A stretch of DNA of 64,000 bases from Symsagittifera roscoffensis (GCF_963678635.1 NC_087066.1:50651581-50715580), one strand, 5' to 3'. Shown: positions 13,640 through 26,400, counted from the stretch's first letter. Program-made: numbers and translations. Notes: generated by a model not told the origin, from the sequence alone.

Positions 13640-16600
13640 CAATTGACCTATCGTCGGCTAAAGTTGACGTTTCAAACCAGATTGCTGTTTGAGTCAGCAA
13701 CTCCTCCACCAAGAATCTTCCTGCGATTCTCGGTCCCAAAGTGAACACCAATGCACTGCATGTTTCCACTGCCATATCCGAAACCAGGTCTTCTGGCGTC
13801 TCTTCCGTAATGTTCGATACCCTTGACTGACCTCGTGTAGAAAACAGGGTATTTCGTTTCACAATACCGGGGCTTGAAGGATCGCTTAATTTCAAATCTC
13901 TAGACGTCGCTCGTCTGTGTCTCGAATAAGACATCTGCATTGATTCACTGAATGAGTAACGATTAGCCAAACCGTTGTCTTGAGGCGAAAGGGCAGTTCC
14001 GAAATTCGGATTCAACGCATCTCGCGGTTCATCCATATCACCCTGGCTGATTGAATCATGCGTTTCCGAATTCGCCAAGGAAGGTGAAGGGCTTGGCGTT
14101 TTACATTGCCATGAGGGACCGGTTAGAAGAACTGAATTTGTAAAGTCTCTAGTTTCTTTTTTACGCATGATATCATTAGTTTCTAGACACGAATCCGCCG
14201 ATTCTGAAGTTGACGAAGACTTTGTATCTTTATCGCTGTCCGACGTTAATAACTGCCCTGTATCAGAATAAGTTTCATTTCGATGAACTGCGTCTTGTAA
14301 ACTAACCTGAGTTTCGACTCCCAGGGGTGTCGATTTTTGTTCGTCCGTGTTTACTGTACATTTTTGAGCTGATTTGTTTTTGTCAGCTTCTTTGGATCCT
14401 GCGAGACCTTCCACAAAAAACTTGAGAAATTTCTTCGCAAAGACAGACAGCCCGAAAATGCGAATGAGCGTTTCTGCAAACGATATCGAGTAGAGCTAAA
14501 AGCAAACCCATCTTTAACTTATTTCAACTCTTTGCACTTGTAGGTGATGTCGAGATCCATTATCAAGGAAGTGAAATCGAGTTTTTGACAAAGGGTTCAC
14601 TGGCGATTGCTTTATAAACAAAAATTTATACCAGTAAAAATAGACAAGTTGAACCAATGAGTCATGTCTTGATTTTAGGATCAAGACTAATGCATTATTT
14701 TGAACATTAATTTCTAGCCACATTACCAGGCCAAATTACACTCTGTGTAGGCCCACCTTATGAAGTTCAGCCGAACTGCTCTCTTCCTCGAAACACTTCA
14801 CGACCAGTCTTAAAAAGGCTTCTTGACTCGATCTCTTCGACAGAGACCTACACGCCACTGGCACTATTTTAACAATAGCAAGACACCTCGTCGCTTCATT
14901 TTCAACCAGCGTCTGTACAAACGGAAGACAGATCGACATCAGATTTATAGTTGCCGTGGAGTCCAATAGCGATAGGAACTTGGCCATGGTTTGAAACAAT
15001 TCTGGCGTCACAGTTTCAGGAAAGTCTGTGGATTGAAGCAGTGAGCTTAGTTTGCATATTTTGTAGCAGTTCTCCATGCCTGCTGGGAATTTGATCACGT
15101 GGCAATGTGGTTGGATCAACATGGCAGGAGTTAGTTTGATGTGGTTTGTTCGGTCGCGCATGAATTCTTCATAGTTTGATGTGAAGCACCTAAAAAGTCA
15201 GTTTTTTCCTCAAACAATATAAAACAAGTATAAACACAGAGGCAAAGCTGCGCTTCGCCAAAACTTGCGAGATCACGACCAAAAAGCAGCTCTATCAAGT
15301 GAAATAAGAAAAAGTAGAAACAAGCCTCGAATTAGCAATAACTTGGCTACGTGTCGGATTCGAATCTGCGACCTAGCAAATTTGCGTCTCACGCTCTAAC
15401 CACTCAGCCACGAATGCTTAAAATCCCCAAAACCAGCCACCAAAAACGCAGCTACATATGCTAATCAATTGCCAATTCAATGCTGCAAAAGTAGCACCAA
15501 ATACGAAAAGACCCAATTTTGCATGTAATAAATTGGAAAGCATAAAGCCAAATTATGTATAAGTTATTCATTTCAAAAAAAATGCGAGATACATTAAATT
15601 GGAAAATTTCTGAAATCTTACTCGTTCTAAGAAACTGTGCTTCGCAAGTGTAAACATATGATATCATGTGTTCGAGTAGACTTTCGATAGGTGCGTATTT
15701 GTATTGTTCGTGTTCCTTTAGTCTATCCATTCCATTCTGGTAATTGAACAACAATAAATTTGAGTTACCTTTAAAAATGTTCAAATACTTATACGATTAC
15801 AGGAGTAAGCGAAAAAATAAAGAACAGCTACAATGAAAATTGCATACAGCAAAAAAATTCAAAAGATGGCAACTGAGCCGACAAAACATTCGCAGATTCA
15901 TTAGCCGACAATCTGTTTGAAACAGAATATTTCCCGATTAAAAACAGGTCCTGGTCAGATTCAAACCCAGGCAAAAAATTTGCCATCTCGGCGTATTTGT
16001 TACCTCCAGACTAAGTGTACCGGAGACGCTTAGAAATTTGAGCTCAAAATGAAACAAGATACCAAGTGATTATTTTAAACAAGCTGTGAAACAGACAAAA
16101 AAATCTATATTCAGAATTGATAATGCCTGCTAATCGCAAGCGTAAACACTCAAAAACATGCTCTGATTTCGACATCAAATAAATTTAGATCACGAAGTTT
16201 GATTTTTAATTCAATTTAACTAGTGATAGACAATTCAGCACGACTGACCTTGAAAGTAGCGTGTATCTCTGCTCAATAACCTTCGAACACATGACCAAAG
16301 TGTGATTAACACTTTGATCAGCCTCAAAACACAGTTTGCGCGACAGCCACAAATGACACCAGAGAAAGGTAACAATCTTCATATCTTCAAGTAACACTTC
16401 CGACCAACTTTTCACATTCCGCAGAGATCCACCATAAGTCGTGTTCAAATTCACACCTGAAGCAGTGGAGTCCAAACCCATTTTCCATTTCTCTTGTCCA
16501 GCCGGATTTAACCGATTCGAAAACAACCCAAGCGATTCAATAACAGTTACAGGCGCCACAACATCCATTCTGTTATTCCGCTTATGCTTAGCCGCTTTCT

Positions 16601-19600
16601 TATGCGATTTCACACTAACACTTCCAGCAAGACTGTTTTGAATGTTGGCGTTTTTGTCGTCACCCGTGTCCTGAGTTGTTTCCCGCAGCAGTTGGTCAAT
16701 TTCGGGGACTCCGATGCTCTCAATTGGTGTCGCTGGCATTCTAGGCGGGTGGGGGACATTGAACAACTGCAATGGCCCGTGGTTCATTGGGTGCTTGTGG
16801 CTGTCGACCAATTGCAGAACGAGGTTCTTACTCGTGACAGCCGACGAGCCAGTAAGCTGAAATAAAAACCTTGTTTATATTCTTCAAAACTATGCCAAAG
16901 CAGCAACGTTCAAGCAGCTTAACGTAAATTCCACTAATGGAAAACTTGATTTACTTGTACGATTCCTGTAATTGGATAACTCTGCTAATAATGTGTTTTC
17001 AAACTGCCAGATGTTGCTGTTTTATCAAGATGAGCATTACATACCTGGTGCCCGAAGGTGATATCAATCCAGTAATGCAGTCGTTCCGACACTTCGTCGC
17101 ACTCCAAAATAGCCCTGTGCTGCTTTACAAACAACTCCGGATCCCCTTGCGACCAGGCCGGCAACTTAATATCATCCATATCCGCATGACACGACTTGAT
17201 AACTGAGGCGTCCGAGAAGTACTCGGGGATACACTCGTCCGGAGTCCATTCGTAGAGTCTTTCCATCGACGCTGGATACTCTTGAGGCACCCAGTTAGGT
17301 CTCACATGTTTGCACAAAACCTCAACGGGAGTTACTCTAGCTTTATACACGTAGTAGGTTATATCCGAGAAGAAGTGGGTCACGTGATGTGGCGACGTTA
17401 TAAGCGAAGACTCAGTTTCGAGACTCAGTGAGCTTTCGAATCCCGTTTTGAGCATCTTGGTTGAAGCGAAACTGAAATCCAACTGGGCGTCTCCTTTGTT
17501 TAGCCTGTACTTGGAATGCCTGAGGTTCCTCCGAGCGGACATTTCCTTGAAATCTGTCACCCACGGCATGATCGGGTGGTTATTTGGCTCGTTCATCACC
17601 CGACCTGCCGCTTTGTTTAGAATCATGATGTAGTCGTAATTAGAGAGAGCGCCCATGACCCACGCTTGCGTCGCTTCGCTTAACTTAATTTCAGCAAGAA
17701 CTCGATGTGATTCTGAGATTGCAATTTCTTCGTCAAACTTCTCGAAAACTTGTGAGAAGCAAGAGTCAAAATTCGGAACTAAAACAAAACGTTATTTCTT
17801 TTCAGTTCAAGAACAACCGATGATTTTGTTCTCCCTTGAAAAAAATGAAGTAATAATGTTGCCCTTCGTCTATCCTCTCCTTAGCCGTTGTAATTACTTT
17901 TATAAATTTTTGTTGATGTTGTACAAAACATAATTCTGGAGAAACAATATCTTTTTTCCTTGATTTAGATTAGACAAACAAAAATTGCAAAAAAAAACTA
18001 ACTCAGCTGTATCCAGGTATTATTGTCGATGTAGAAATCAGTAGTTTTGATCTCGCCAATAGAAATCTTGAACTCTTGTAGAAACTTTGCAGCAGATAGA
18101 ATTTGGAAGAAGAGAAAGTTCTTCTGGTCAAATGGTTCGACCAGGGCAGGCGAGTAATCCAAGATGTCTTTGAGGGAGAAGTCGCTGTACTCGAGCAGAA
18201 TGATGAAATGATCTTCGAACTCCAGAATAGCAAAAGCAGGCAGAATGTTTGAGTGCACTGAAGTAGCAATCGGCATTGTTAATTCTGGATTCGCGTAAAC
18301 GTCTGAGACTGATTTCGATGGCAGTGTAGTCTAAAAAATATCAAACAAGAGTAGCTATTTCTCAGTGCATGTACAAGTATCCAAGAATGTTCCGACCGGA
18401 TTGATTAATGCAAAAAACTTGAGCCGTTTGGTTAGATATATTCAATTGAAAATGAGCTCCATATAAGGCATATTAGCCTTAAAATCTTTTAAGTTTACTG
18501 AAACAAAATGAATGTAAGTTAAATAAGAAAAATGCAATCCTCTGCTGAAATCAGTCTGAAAAACGGAAAAATTCCGACCAGATATTCTGGACGCTGAAAT
18601 AACTTTTCTGGATTTCTGATGGAATCAGAATAACGTCTTAAAGGCCTTAATCTGATCTACCGCTGAAACCCATCTAACGTTTATGTTTCACCTCTGACCT
18701 GAACTTGCGTGAAAAAATGGTGGTAGGAGCAACATAAATTAAGATAAGAAAAGATGATTTATGCAGTTCGTCGATGTGATTTAAAGCTTAAAAATGAATT
18801 CCGCGCGCAATTAACCTAACATTAAAATTAAGAGAGAACACAGGTTAGACGTGATCGGACTTGAAAGAGAGTATGCACTTACCTGCACATGTGGTCGAAT
18901 AGTTTCACTTCTGTCAGTAGAGCAACAAGCACTCCTCAAATCCAAAATCGGCCTGTTGTATATTTCACTCAGCACTCCGCCTATTGAAAAATTTACCTCC
19001 TAAAACAATTTTTTTTATCATTGGAGCACAGCGCTCAACAGGAGCCTCACATGATAATCGATATACGACGAGCAATAATTGACAGAAAGACCACTGACTT
19101 TTTCGGATATGCTCTGTTCGATGAGTTTCTGTAGCGAAGCGGAGTCACTCGGACTCAGACTATTCTTCAACCTGGAGTTGTTTCTCAGCCACGTGTGTAG
19201 TGAACTCTGCTCACTCAGGGTGGCATAGTAGTCTCTGTAGCCCATGGACTCCTTCTCGAATGGGTTCTTCGTACCAGGCACACGCCTGCGGAAAAAAGCG
19301 ACATTCAGAGCACCCACTTGACGAAGAAAAAAAACAATTCCAACGATTATTAAAAATAAAATGCTGACTGTTTATAAACTTTTTGTATATGGCCTTCCGA
19401 ATTTTGGCATGCGTTCTTTAAACGGCTTATATTCAACTCACTTTTTGAACACATGTTTACGCCGTACGAAAATGCATATCAAACTAGACCAAACAGATTA
19501 CTATACCAGAATCTTTCTGCGGAAATAAGCAAAAATCACATTCAATATAGCACAGGGGTTCAAAACTTTCGAACTTACTGGGTGATAATGACTTCCTACC

Positions 19601-22600
19601 ACCGAAACTTGGTTCCTTGGAAAAACATGAAAAGTCGATCTTTCTTCGGAAAATGAGCGGAAACTATGCTATGGGAAACATTGATCTTACCCGCTTTATT
19701 TCTAAAAGTTACAATTCGCTTGCCATGTATTGACAATCCAATAGCAGTGTGATGCTATCAGAGTCCGAACATAGGCTGGGAATTTAGCCCAGACACAAGA
19801 CCCCTCAATAGTTGCTAGCTTTCGCGAGATCGACAATTTTATAATTTTTTTAAATATATATATTAAACTTTCTGACAGCAGTGAAATGGGGCATCGCTCT
19901 CATGATATTTGGGACAGTGACAATAAATATACTGAAGTCAGTCGAACACAATTTCAAACAAAAAATCCATGGCCGTGAAGTTCTTTGAATCCAAAGAGCA
20001 ATTTATTATTGGCATTTTTGATAAAATTATCCCAATTGGAGAAAACTGAATCAATAAGGAAACTTTTATTTCGCTGGGATTTCACTTAAGAAACCAGAGG
20101 TCGATTACGTTATTTCGGGACCTTTACACTTTTGCTGTTCAATAACATAGTTTGATTTCCTTTGAACAAAAAAATGAATTGCACTTAAAAAGAAATTAAA
20201 AGTCAATTCGCGAAAATGTAAATTTTAGCCTGAACAATATTTCAAATTTTTCCTGACAAAAAACCGCAAAACAACCATCGCAAAAAATATTTGGACATGA
20301 ATCATTGTCAATTCAAAGAGCAATTTTTTCTTGGCATTTTTTAAATAAAATTAACTCAACTAGCAAGAACGTCTCCAATAATCAATTGACTCACAAAAGG
20401 TTAGTAGTTAATCTGATCAAGCTATTCAAGCATTGAAACTTCGATCAATTACAAACTAATCCATATCGTTAATTGGTTGAAAAACTTTAATTTCAATGAA
20501 ACGAATCGGTTTGAGAAAATTTTAGGTTTTTCTAGGCGAGCTGTTCCAGCAAAAAAAACTTGTTTTAAATGTTTTAAATTAAATCAATAATCCATTCCGA
20601 TGGCGAAAAAATTAGGTTTTTACGTTGAATACATTCAAGCGATGAATCTTTGAAAAATGTTAAGTAACTTGTTAGGACAATCGTTCCTCGAAAAATCAAA
20701 CATTTCTTAAGCAATCTATTCGTGCTATGAAACTTTAAAATATTCCAAAACCTTTCGGATCAAAACGATTCGCGAAAAATTTGAGTTTTTCCAAGCAAGG
20801 TATTCAAGCTATCAAAGCTTGAAAAAAATTCAAGTTCTTCATGAAGCAAATCAAATGGCGATATTTTAAAGTTTTTCTATTGAAACCAGTTAAGCAATTT
20901 AACTTCGAAATATTTCAAGTTGGTTCTTAGACCAAACCAGTTGGCGAAAAATCAAGCTTTTTTGAAGCGAGCTATTCGAGCTTTGAAAAATTTCAAGTTA
21001 TTTCATAGATCGAGCTGGTTCGCAAAAATCAACCTTTTCTTTGCAAGCTATCAAGCGAAAAATTTGGAAAAACTTCAACTTTTTCCATAGAGCGAACCAG
21101 TCCGAGAAAAATCAAACTTCTTGTAAGATAGCTATTCAAACTATGAACCCTTGAAACATTTCAAAATATTTCTCGAAAAGAATCCGAGAGCGAAAAATTT
21201 CCTATTGCAGCCATTCAAGTGATTTAACTTAGAAAAATTTCAGGTTAAGTCATATATCGAACTGGTTTGCAAAAAATTAAATTTTTCCAAGTAGGCTATT
21301 ATAGACCGAATTGCTATTCAAAAGGTTGCTATTCAAGTTTAGAAACTTTGAAAAACTTCAAATTACTCAATACTCTGAATTGGTTTGCGAAATGTTTAAA
21401 TGTTCTACGCAAGCTATGCCAGCTATGAAAACTGAAATATTTCAAGTTTTTCGAAGATCGAATCGTTTCGCGAACAAGTTTAAGTTGCTATAATCAAGCT
21501 ATTCAAGCTAGGAAACTTTGAAAAATTTCAAGTTATGCCATAAACCCAATCGGTTTGCAAAAGTTTTCTAAGAAAGCTATTCAAGCTATGAAATTTTGAA
21601 AAAGTTCGATTTAATTATTACACTGAATTGGTTTGCGAAGTGTTTAAATTTATTACGCAATCTATTCTAGCAATGAAACAAAATATTTCACGATCTATTC
21701 CAGCTATGAAACATAAACTAATTCAAGTTATTTCAAAAACCGAATCCGTTAGCGAAAAAAAATTAAGGTTGCAAGCCTTGAAACTTTGCTATATTTCCAG
21801 TTATTTCTTAGACGAATCGGTTCGCGAGAAGCTTAATTGCTTCAAAGCCAGCTTTTTAGGCTAAGAAACTTTGAATTATTTCGAATTATTTCATAGACTG
21901 ATTCGGTTTGCAACAAATTTTATATTTTTATAAGCTATAAAACTATAAAACTACGGAATATTTCAAGTTGTCTCCTAGACAAATCGGTTCGCGATAAGTT
22001 AAAGTTTTTCTAAGCCAGCTATTCCAGCAATGAAACTTCGAAACTTTTCGAGTTATTTCATAACTCGAATCCTTTTGCTACAAGTTTGTTTTTGTAAGCA
22101 TGGAGGTTGCTGTTTCTAGTTGATTCGTTTCAGATTGAATTGAATCGTAAAAAGCAAAACTTTGGACAAAAAAGGGCAGGTACTGTCTAGCCTTGAAGTT
22201 GAATCGAGTTCATCTCGCTCTGATTTTTGCTCTGAATGATTCTTAAACGTACTGATTTAAGCCTTTTAAACGTTGCGCTCGCTAGCCCCTTAAACATTAG
22301 GCCTTATGCTGAAAACGTGTCATTCATTTAATATACAGGATTTATGAAAACTGGATTAAAAATAAATTTTTAATGCACTGAAAATTAAAACATTGCTTTC
22401 GAAATTAGAAGTCAATCATTTTTTTTGCAATCTTCAGACTTTTGCTGTTCGATAGTAGATTTTGCCTTCCTTTTAACAAAAGAAATGAACTGAGCTTAAA
22501 CAAATCTAAAGTCAAACCGCAAAAAAGTAAATTTGAGCATGATGAAATTTCAATACTTTTCCTAAAAAAGTCATCGCGACCTATATAAGAGTCTGAACTA

Positions 22601-25593
22601 CGTTCATCGACTCTTATTAAACACAAAAATGTCTGACAAATTTAGATATTGTTTGCAAATCTTTCATATTTAAGCAATTGAAGGAAAATATTCAATTGAA
22701 GGAAAATATTCATCGTTTCAGAGTTCGTAGGTTAATTTCTGAAGAGTACGCTTTAATGTTATAACTAGATGTGTGGTGAAAATTTAAAACGAGTCCTTTT
22801 TGTTTCATTAAACACCACGACAAATTCAAAGTTTTTCTTATCGCACCTTTAACCCCTATTGCAAAGGGGGGATTCGTGACAAATTATAATAAACCAGCAT
22901 GCCCTACCGTTTAATTACTTCCTCATAGTGGAAATTTTTCACAAGATAACAAAAATGGACGCAGGGCCCTCGATCTGAGAGACGCGTGCTTTATCCCACT
23001 CGGCTACTTCCACTCACTTCAGATATCTGTTCATAATACTCATGGATCACATTCATCATGCATTGAATCATATGAACTCCTCGTGACTCACATATACAGG
23101 ACACTAACTTGTTTTCTAAATACCATTTCAAATATCCCAAAATTCTGTTTAAACGCAAGTTGCAACTTACAGGTACCTCCCGGTTGGGAGTTTATTGACA
23201 GCTGTGACATAGATCTGCGTCCAGTTGTCTGGCGGAAGCCTCCCCGCGTATGACCTCGTTGACAGGTGCAGTACCTCCGACTCCAATAGACTTCCGGTGG
23301 TCAACGTAGTTTCGGGTAGAACATTATTGGTGCACAAGTTGGACAAATACCAATCTGGCACCTACGCATTGCGCCATTTAAAAAGAGTTGGATAACATTT
23401 ATTTTCGCAGTCATCAATCATTCTTATAGTGAAAACAAGGAGGGCCGGTCACTGTGCAAGTAGCGCAGAATGTTCCGACCACAATGATCACAAAAATTCT
23501 TCATTTTTATTATTTTTTTCTCAATTTTTGCTTCAATTTTCTGTTATATTGTTTTTGTAAACACTCAAATAATAGTGTCCCCCCTTTGTACTATTTTGAG
23601 ATATCCAATGGCGGACCCTAAATTTTTTCTCTTTAAACTAACTTTTAGGGGGGAGCGCGCGCCGAAAAAACGCGATTTTTTGGTAAAAATTTTCCAAAAA
23701 GTGTCTAAAAAGGCTATTGTTGGCCCTTTTTTTCAAAAATTCAAAATCCCTCCTCAAAAAAATCCTAGATCCGCCCCTGCAGCCTCTCGTCAATTTTTAT
23801 CTAATCAAGTCTGAAAACGAAAACATTTATGCATGTTTTTCTCCACACTGAGAGAACTTTTATTGATTTTTTCTAAGAACTCGAATTACGACAAAAACGA
23901 CATTAATATGATACAACACTTATTTTATCAAATACTTATGCAAATTATAACCGTTTTTTGTGCATGGTGTCATGAGAAGAAGTTAAAGCTTATGAAGTCA
24001 AAGCTTATGAAAATCGTTATTTCACAATTCTCGGCTGCAGTTGTATTCAAAAAAATGAATAAAAAATAGAAAAATTGTGGCAAAGCAAAGAAGCAACAAA
24101 TAAAGCATCGAAAAACTGTTGCCCTGGACTAAGACCAAATCTTTGCGGCTTGAAAAAAAATGTTATTTTGACACCTAAACGATCGAATTTTTACACGCTG
24201 GAATTTCAGCTAGAGCTAAAAAATTTCATCTTAAAGTTCAATTTTTTTTTTCGATACTGAGAAAACTTTTTTAGTGTCGTTAGAATCACGACTCGAAGGG
24301 CTGTAACATGATATTTCACTGGACATAATCTCATGATTATTTGTGGAACCTGATTTTAGTTTCAAACAACTCAGTGATTTGATGGTCAAAACACGGATCC
24401 GCTACTCAGTATATTGGGTTAAATGTGATATGCGATGCAAAAATAAATGGGTATGATTAAGTTCAGATGAATCAAAAAAACATAGCCAATCGCAGATTGC
24501 AAAAGAGTAATGAACGCAAGTAAACATAAAAAAAACACTGACTTTCTTGAAAAAACTTTCGAATTTCAAAGAAAAAAAAGCCCTTTAAGCTCTTTGAATT
24601 TCTAGAACAATTTATGATTAGCGCTTTTTTGATAACATGAACCCAACTTGAGAAAACTGGATCAATAGGTGAAATTTGTAAATTTATATTCCGCTGGAAA
24701 TCTAAAAATTAAATCCCACTTTCAAAACTAGAAATCGTTCACGTTTTCTTGCGCCATTTCCACGTTTGTATATGGAGAGTGCTTTTTTCTTCACTTTCTG
24801 CAGATGAATTTCAATTTAAATCAAAAAGTGCATTATACCTAAGTGCATCAATATTTCAAGACGTTTTCAGAAAAAAAAACAAAAAAAATCAGCAAGACCT
24901 ATATAAGAGTCTTCACTACGTTCATAACCCTTAATCGCAAATGACATTCTGATGTTACAAAAAAGCTAAATCTTGGAAAAAAGTTGATCTTTTGAAAGTA
25001 AGCTGACAAAATAAGCAGACGAACAATAGTCATAAATAGCCAAAAAAAAACAGTTTGCAAACAAAAACAGGCCTCTGCCGGGCTCCAACTTTAGAGCTGT
25101 GTAGACTGATGCATGCGTGTTACCAGCGCGCGAAATGCGCAGCATGAACTTCGAAATTTATCACAAGCGAGTAAACCACATTTAACGAGCAAATTATGAG
25201 AACAAATCTCTTTACGGGAAAATTCTGGTAATCGGTTGCAACACCCTTGCTTATCACAAGTGTTAAAAACAAATACAATGAGTCTACATGCATTTTTCTG
25301 TAGCTCTTGACATTTTGGGATCCTCTTTCAGATTTGATTTAACGGGAAGCAGGATTTAACCATCTCTCATTACAATTGCCTCATTTACGCTACAAGGTGA
25401 CTGGTTATCTGAGATATTTAAGAATTTGGGATAGTTTCGATTCCCAATTGATAAATTCCATTTGAAGACTTACCGCACTTGCGATCACATGTTGCGATGC
25501 TGATCGTGTTACAGCTGGACACAACTTTAGCCGCTCAATGCATAACTGAGCCAATTCAGTAGAGCGAGCATTTGGAACAGTTGAAAAAATCAT
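13640..25593 (-). CDS. WDR81: WDR81 orthologue, N-terminal and BEACH part (3' end beyond window)
   Basis: WDR81 is a BEACH/WD40 protein acting with WDR91 on endosomal PI3P and in autophagy. Exons on the minus strand: 25593-25474 (ATG, 40 codons), 23361-23171, 19285-19051, 18999-18883, 18330-18003, 17778-17045, 16856-16249, about 15722-15636, 15189-14757 and 14495-13640. Phases close across every junction except the exit of exon 8, where the stronger GTAAGA donor at 15621 would break phase and a weak GTTTCT donor at 15635 keeps it. The N-terminal exons match the WDR81 pseudokinase-like region ('HSNILPAFAILEF', 'DYSPALVEPFD'). 17778-17045 is the BEACH domain (SNYDYIMILNKAAGR, SDITYYVYKAR, 'YPASMERLYEWTPDECIPE'). 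The last exon ends at a GTAAGT donor and has a Ser-rich stretch. The WD40 exons are not in the window. About 1,240 residues are visible. Confidence 0.9.
15238..15613 (-). mobile_element. SINE family A copy in a WDR81 intron
   Basis: The tRNA-like part (about 15345-15418, minus strand) reads GTGGCTGAGTGGTTAGAGC (A-box) and CAGATTCGAATCC (B-box). The companion head motif AGAGGCAAAGCTGCGCTTCGC-type lies at about 15238-15258. The body continues to GAAAATTTCTGA at about 15602-15613, also the end of the copy at 46.8-47.3 kb. The second copy has a long variable region, which suggests a type II (Leu/Ser-like) tRNA ancestor. The copy ends only a few bases from the exon 8 donor region. Confidence 0.7.
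15868..16143. mobile_element. Composite element tail: tRNA-like part plus hairpin
   Basis: It contains the 'GCAACTGAGCCGACAAAACA' box, a tRNA-like stretch at about 15945-16020 (CCTGGTCAGATTCAAACCC on the plus strand, i.e. a B-box on minus) and a terminal CCTGCTAATCGCAAGCG stem-loop near 16122-16143. It lies in the WDR81 intron between exons 7 and 8. No head motif is visible, so it may be truncated. Confidence 0.65.
19955..20290. mobile_element. MITE family C remnant
   Basis: It shares the internal CCCAATTGGAGAAAACTGAATC, TTTATTTCGCTGGGATTTC and CCTTTACACTTTTGCTG blocks with better copies. Both terminal inverted repeats are missing. It lies in WDR81 intron 2. Confidence 0.5.
20400..22090. repeat. 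Degenerate ~80-110-bp minisatellite
   Basis: A loose unit containing 'AAGCTATTCAAGCTATGAAAC', then 'TTTGAAAAATTTCAAG' and 'CGAATCGGTTTGCGAAAA' recurs about 18 times (e.g. near 20430, 20545, 20715, 20800, 20966, 21127, 21325, 21408, 21490, 21570, 21655, 21770, 22020). Spacing varies and identity between units is low, so it is an old array. No gene is visible in this intronic stretch. Confidence 0.75.
22330..22617. mobile_element. MITE family C copy (5' truncated)
   Basis: The right half is well preserved: the TTTGCTGTTCGATAGTAGA block, GCGACCTATATAAGAGTC and the terminal CGTTCATCGACTCTTA. The left inverted repeat is not found. Confidence 0.6.
22955..23012 (-). repeat. tRNA-like (SINE) fragment
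   Basis: On the minus strand GGAAGTAGCCGAGTGGGATA resembles a D-arm/A-box, followed by an anticodon-arm-like GCACGCGTCTCTCAGATC. The T-loop lacks a TTCGA core, so a functional tRNA is unlikely. Confidence 0.4.
23430..24370. repeat. Family E interspersed repeat, with hAT-like fragment inside
   Basis: The start (about 23437-23490) has GGAGGGCCGGTCACTGTGCA...CAGAATGTTCCGACCAC, also found at 59.43 kb. Near 24290-24360 there is ATCACGACTCGAAGGGCTG and ATTATTTGTGG.ACCTGATTT, the other end of the same family. About 23577-23779 is a separate hAT-like MITE piece inserted between them. It lies in WDR81 intron 1. Class unknown. Confidence 0.5.
23577..23779. mobile_element. hAT-like MITE fragment
   Basis: It shares GAGCGCGCGCCGAAAAAAC and 'TTTGTACTATTTTGAGATAT' with the copies at 25880 and 48388. 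The right end CCTAGATCCGCCCCTG matches the inverted repeat of the intact copy. The left inverted repeat is missing. Confidence 0.65.
24481..24932. mobile_element. MITE family C, near full length
   Basis: The left end is CATAGCCAATCGCAGATTGC followed by AAAAGAGTAATGAACGC. The right end is GACCTATATAAGAGTC...TACGTTCATAACCCTTAA. The two ends are inverted repeats of each other (AAGAGT.AATGAACG). It lies in WDR81 intron 1. No coding capacity. Confidence 0.7.
25000..25264. mobile_element. Composite element tail with hairpin
   Basis: It contains a worn AAGCTGACAAAATAAGCAG box, the shared 'GGTTGCAACACCCTTGC' segment and a terminal stem-loop at about 25241-25264 (ACACCCTTGC TTATC ACAAGTGT). The same subfamily ending occurs at 30001 and 32781. 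Confidence 0.6.
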
Positions 25594-25774
25594 GCAGCCC
25601 TTAAACGAATGAAAAACGGTGAAATAACTTGAAATTTTGAGCCAACAAGAAAGCTATTCAATCGAATTAATCAAGTTCGCGGGCTGAAATTGTGAAACGA
25701 AATGAAACTTAATTTATCTCTCCGACAGAAATAAGACATGCAATGTCTAGAAATGAAAAACCAGACTTGTACAA

Positions 25775-26400
25775 AGAATGAATTTGGCTCCTTTTCCCCT
25801 CATACCCCCCTCTCCACCTCACATAGGCATCAGTTTTATATTGTGTAACGGGGTTTTTACAGATAAACATATGAAGAACCAGTAGCGGAATTAGGGGGCG
25901 GAAGATATCCATATACTATTTTGAGATATCCATTTTTGGCTGGCTGACCATAGAATTTTTCTAATGGCGCCAATCTATACTAATTTTTAGAGGGGAGCGC
26001 GCGCCGAAAAAACTCGATTTTTTGGTCACAATTCTCCAAAAAGTGCCAAAAACCCCCCCTTTTTTGGCCTTTTTCCAAAAATTTGACTGCGGAGCAGAAA
26101 AATTGGTCAAACTAAGGTCTTTATAGTGGTTTGGGAGAGCTCAGAAAATCAGTTTGTTCGACCTATAAAAAAGGTCGACAAAATTTTCAAAACTTTTTTG
26201 AAATCTGCCCGTTCTTCGAGAAATTCCTAGATCCGCGCCTGTGAAGAACAATTATGTTTTATGTTTGTCATAGCCTAATCATAATTAGCTCGCATGCCAA
26301 TTTTTGAAACAATGAGAAAATGTGAGCAAAAAATTGACTTTTAAAAATTTGCAGGTGGGGGAACGAAAAAAGATCCATCAATTTATTATAACATATAAAA
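25775..26400. repeat. Family L repeat carrying an inserted hAT MITE
   Basis: The flanks of the MITE at 25880-26241 are continuous with each other when compared with 46385-46580. Shared landmarks are a C-rich tract, 'GTTTTTACA', 'GCATGYCAATTTT', and 'AAAATTTGCAGGT...GAAAAAAGA'. The 46-kb copy has no insert. This places the repeat upstream of the WDR81 start codon. Confidence 0.65.
25880..26241. mobile_element. hAT-type MITE with 8-bp target-site duplication
   Basis: This is a 362-bp element. The left end is CAGTAGCGGAATTAGGGGGC. The right end, reverse-complemented, is CAGGCGCGGATCTAGGAATT. It is flanked on both sides by the 8-bp direct repeat TGAAGAAC (25872-25879 and 26242-26249). CAG..GCGGAT-type ends plus an 8-bp duplication fit the hAT superfamily. 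No transposase is encoded, so it would need an autonomous partner. The conserved internal GAGCGCGCGCCGAAAAAAC is shared with fragments at 23.6 and 48.4 kb. Confidence 0.85.

Noticed and set aside
15340-15420. Functional tRNA gene
   Set aside because: A- and B-boxes are present, but the acceptor stem does not close and the segment is embedded in a repeated SINE body. The same applies at 46950, 52011, 54150, 55798 and 37669.
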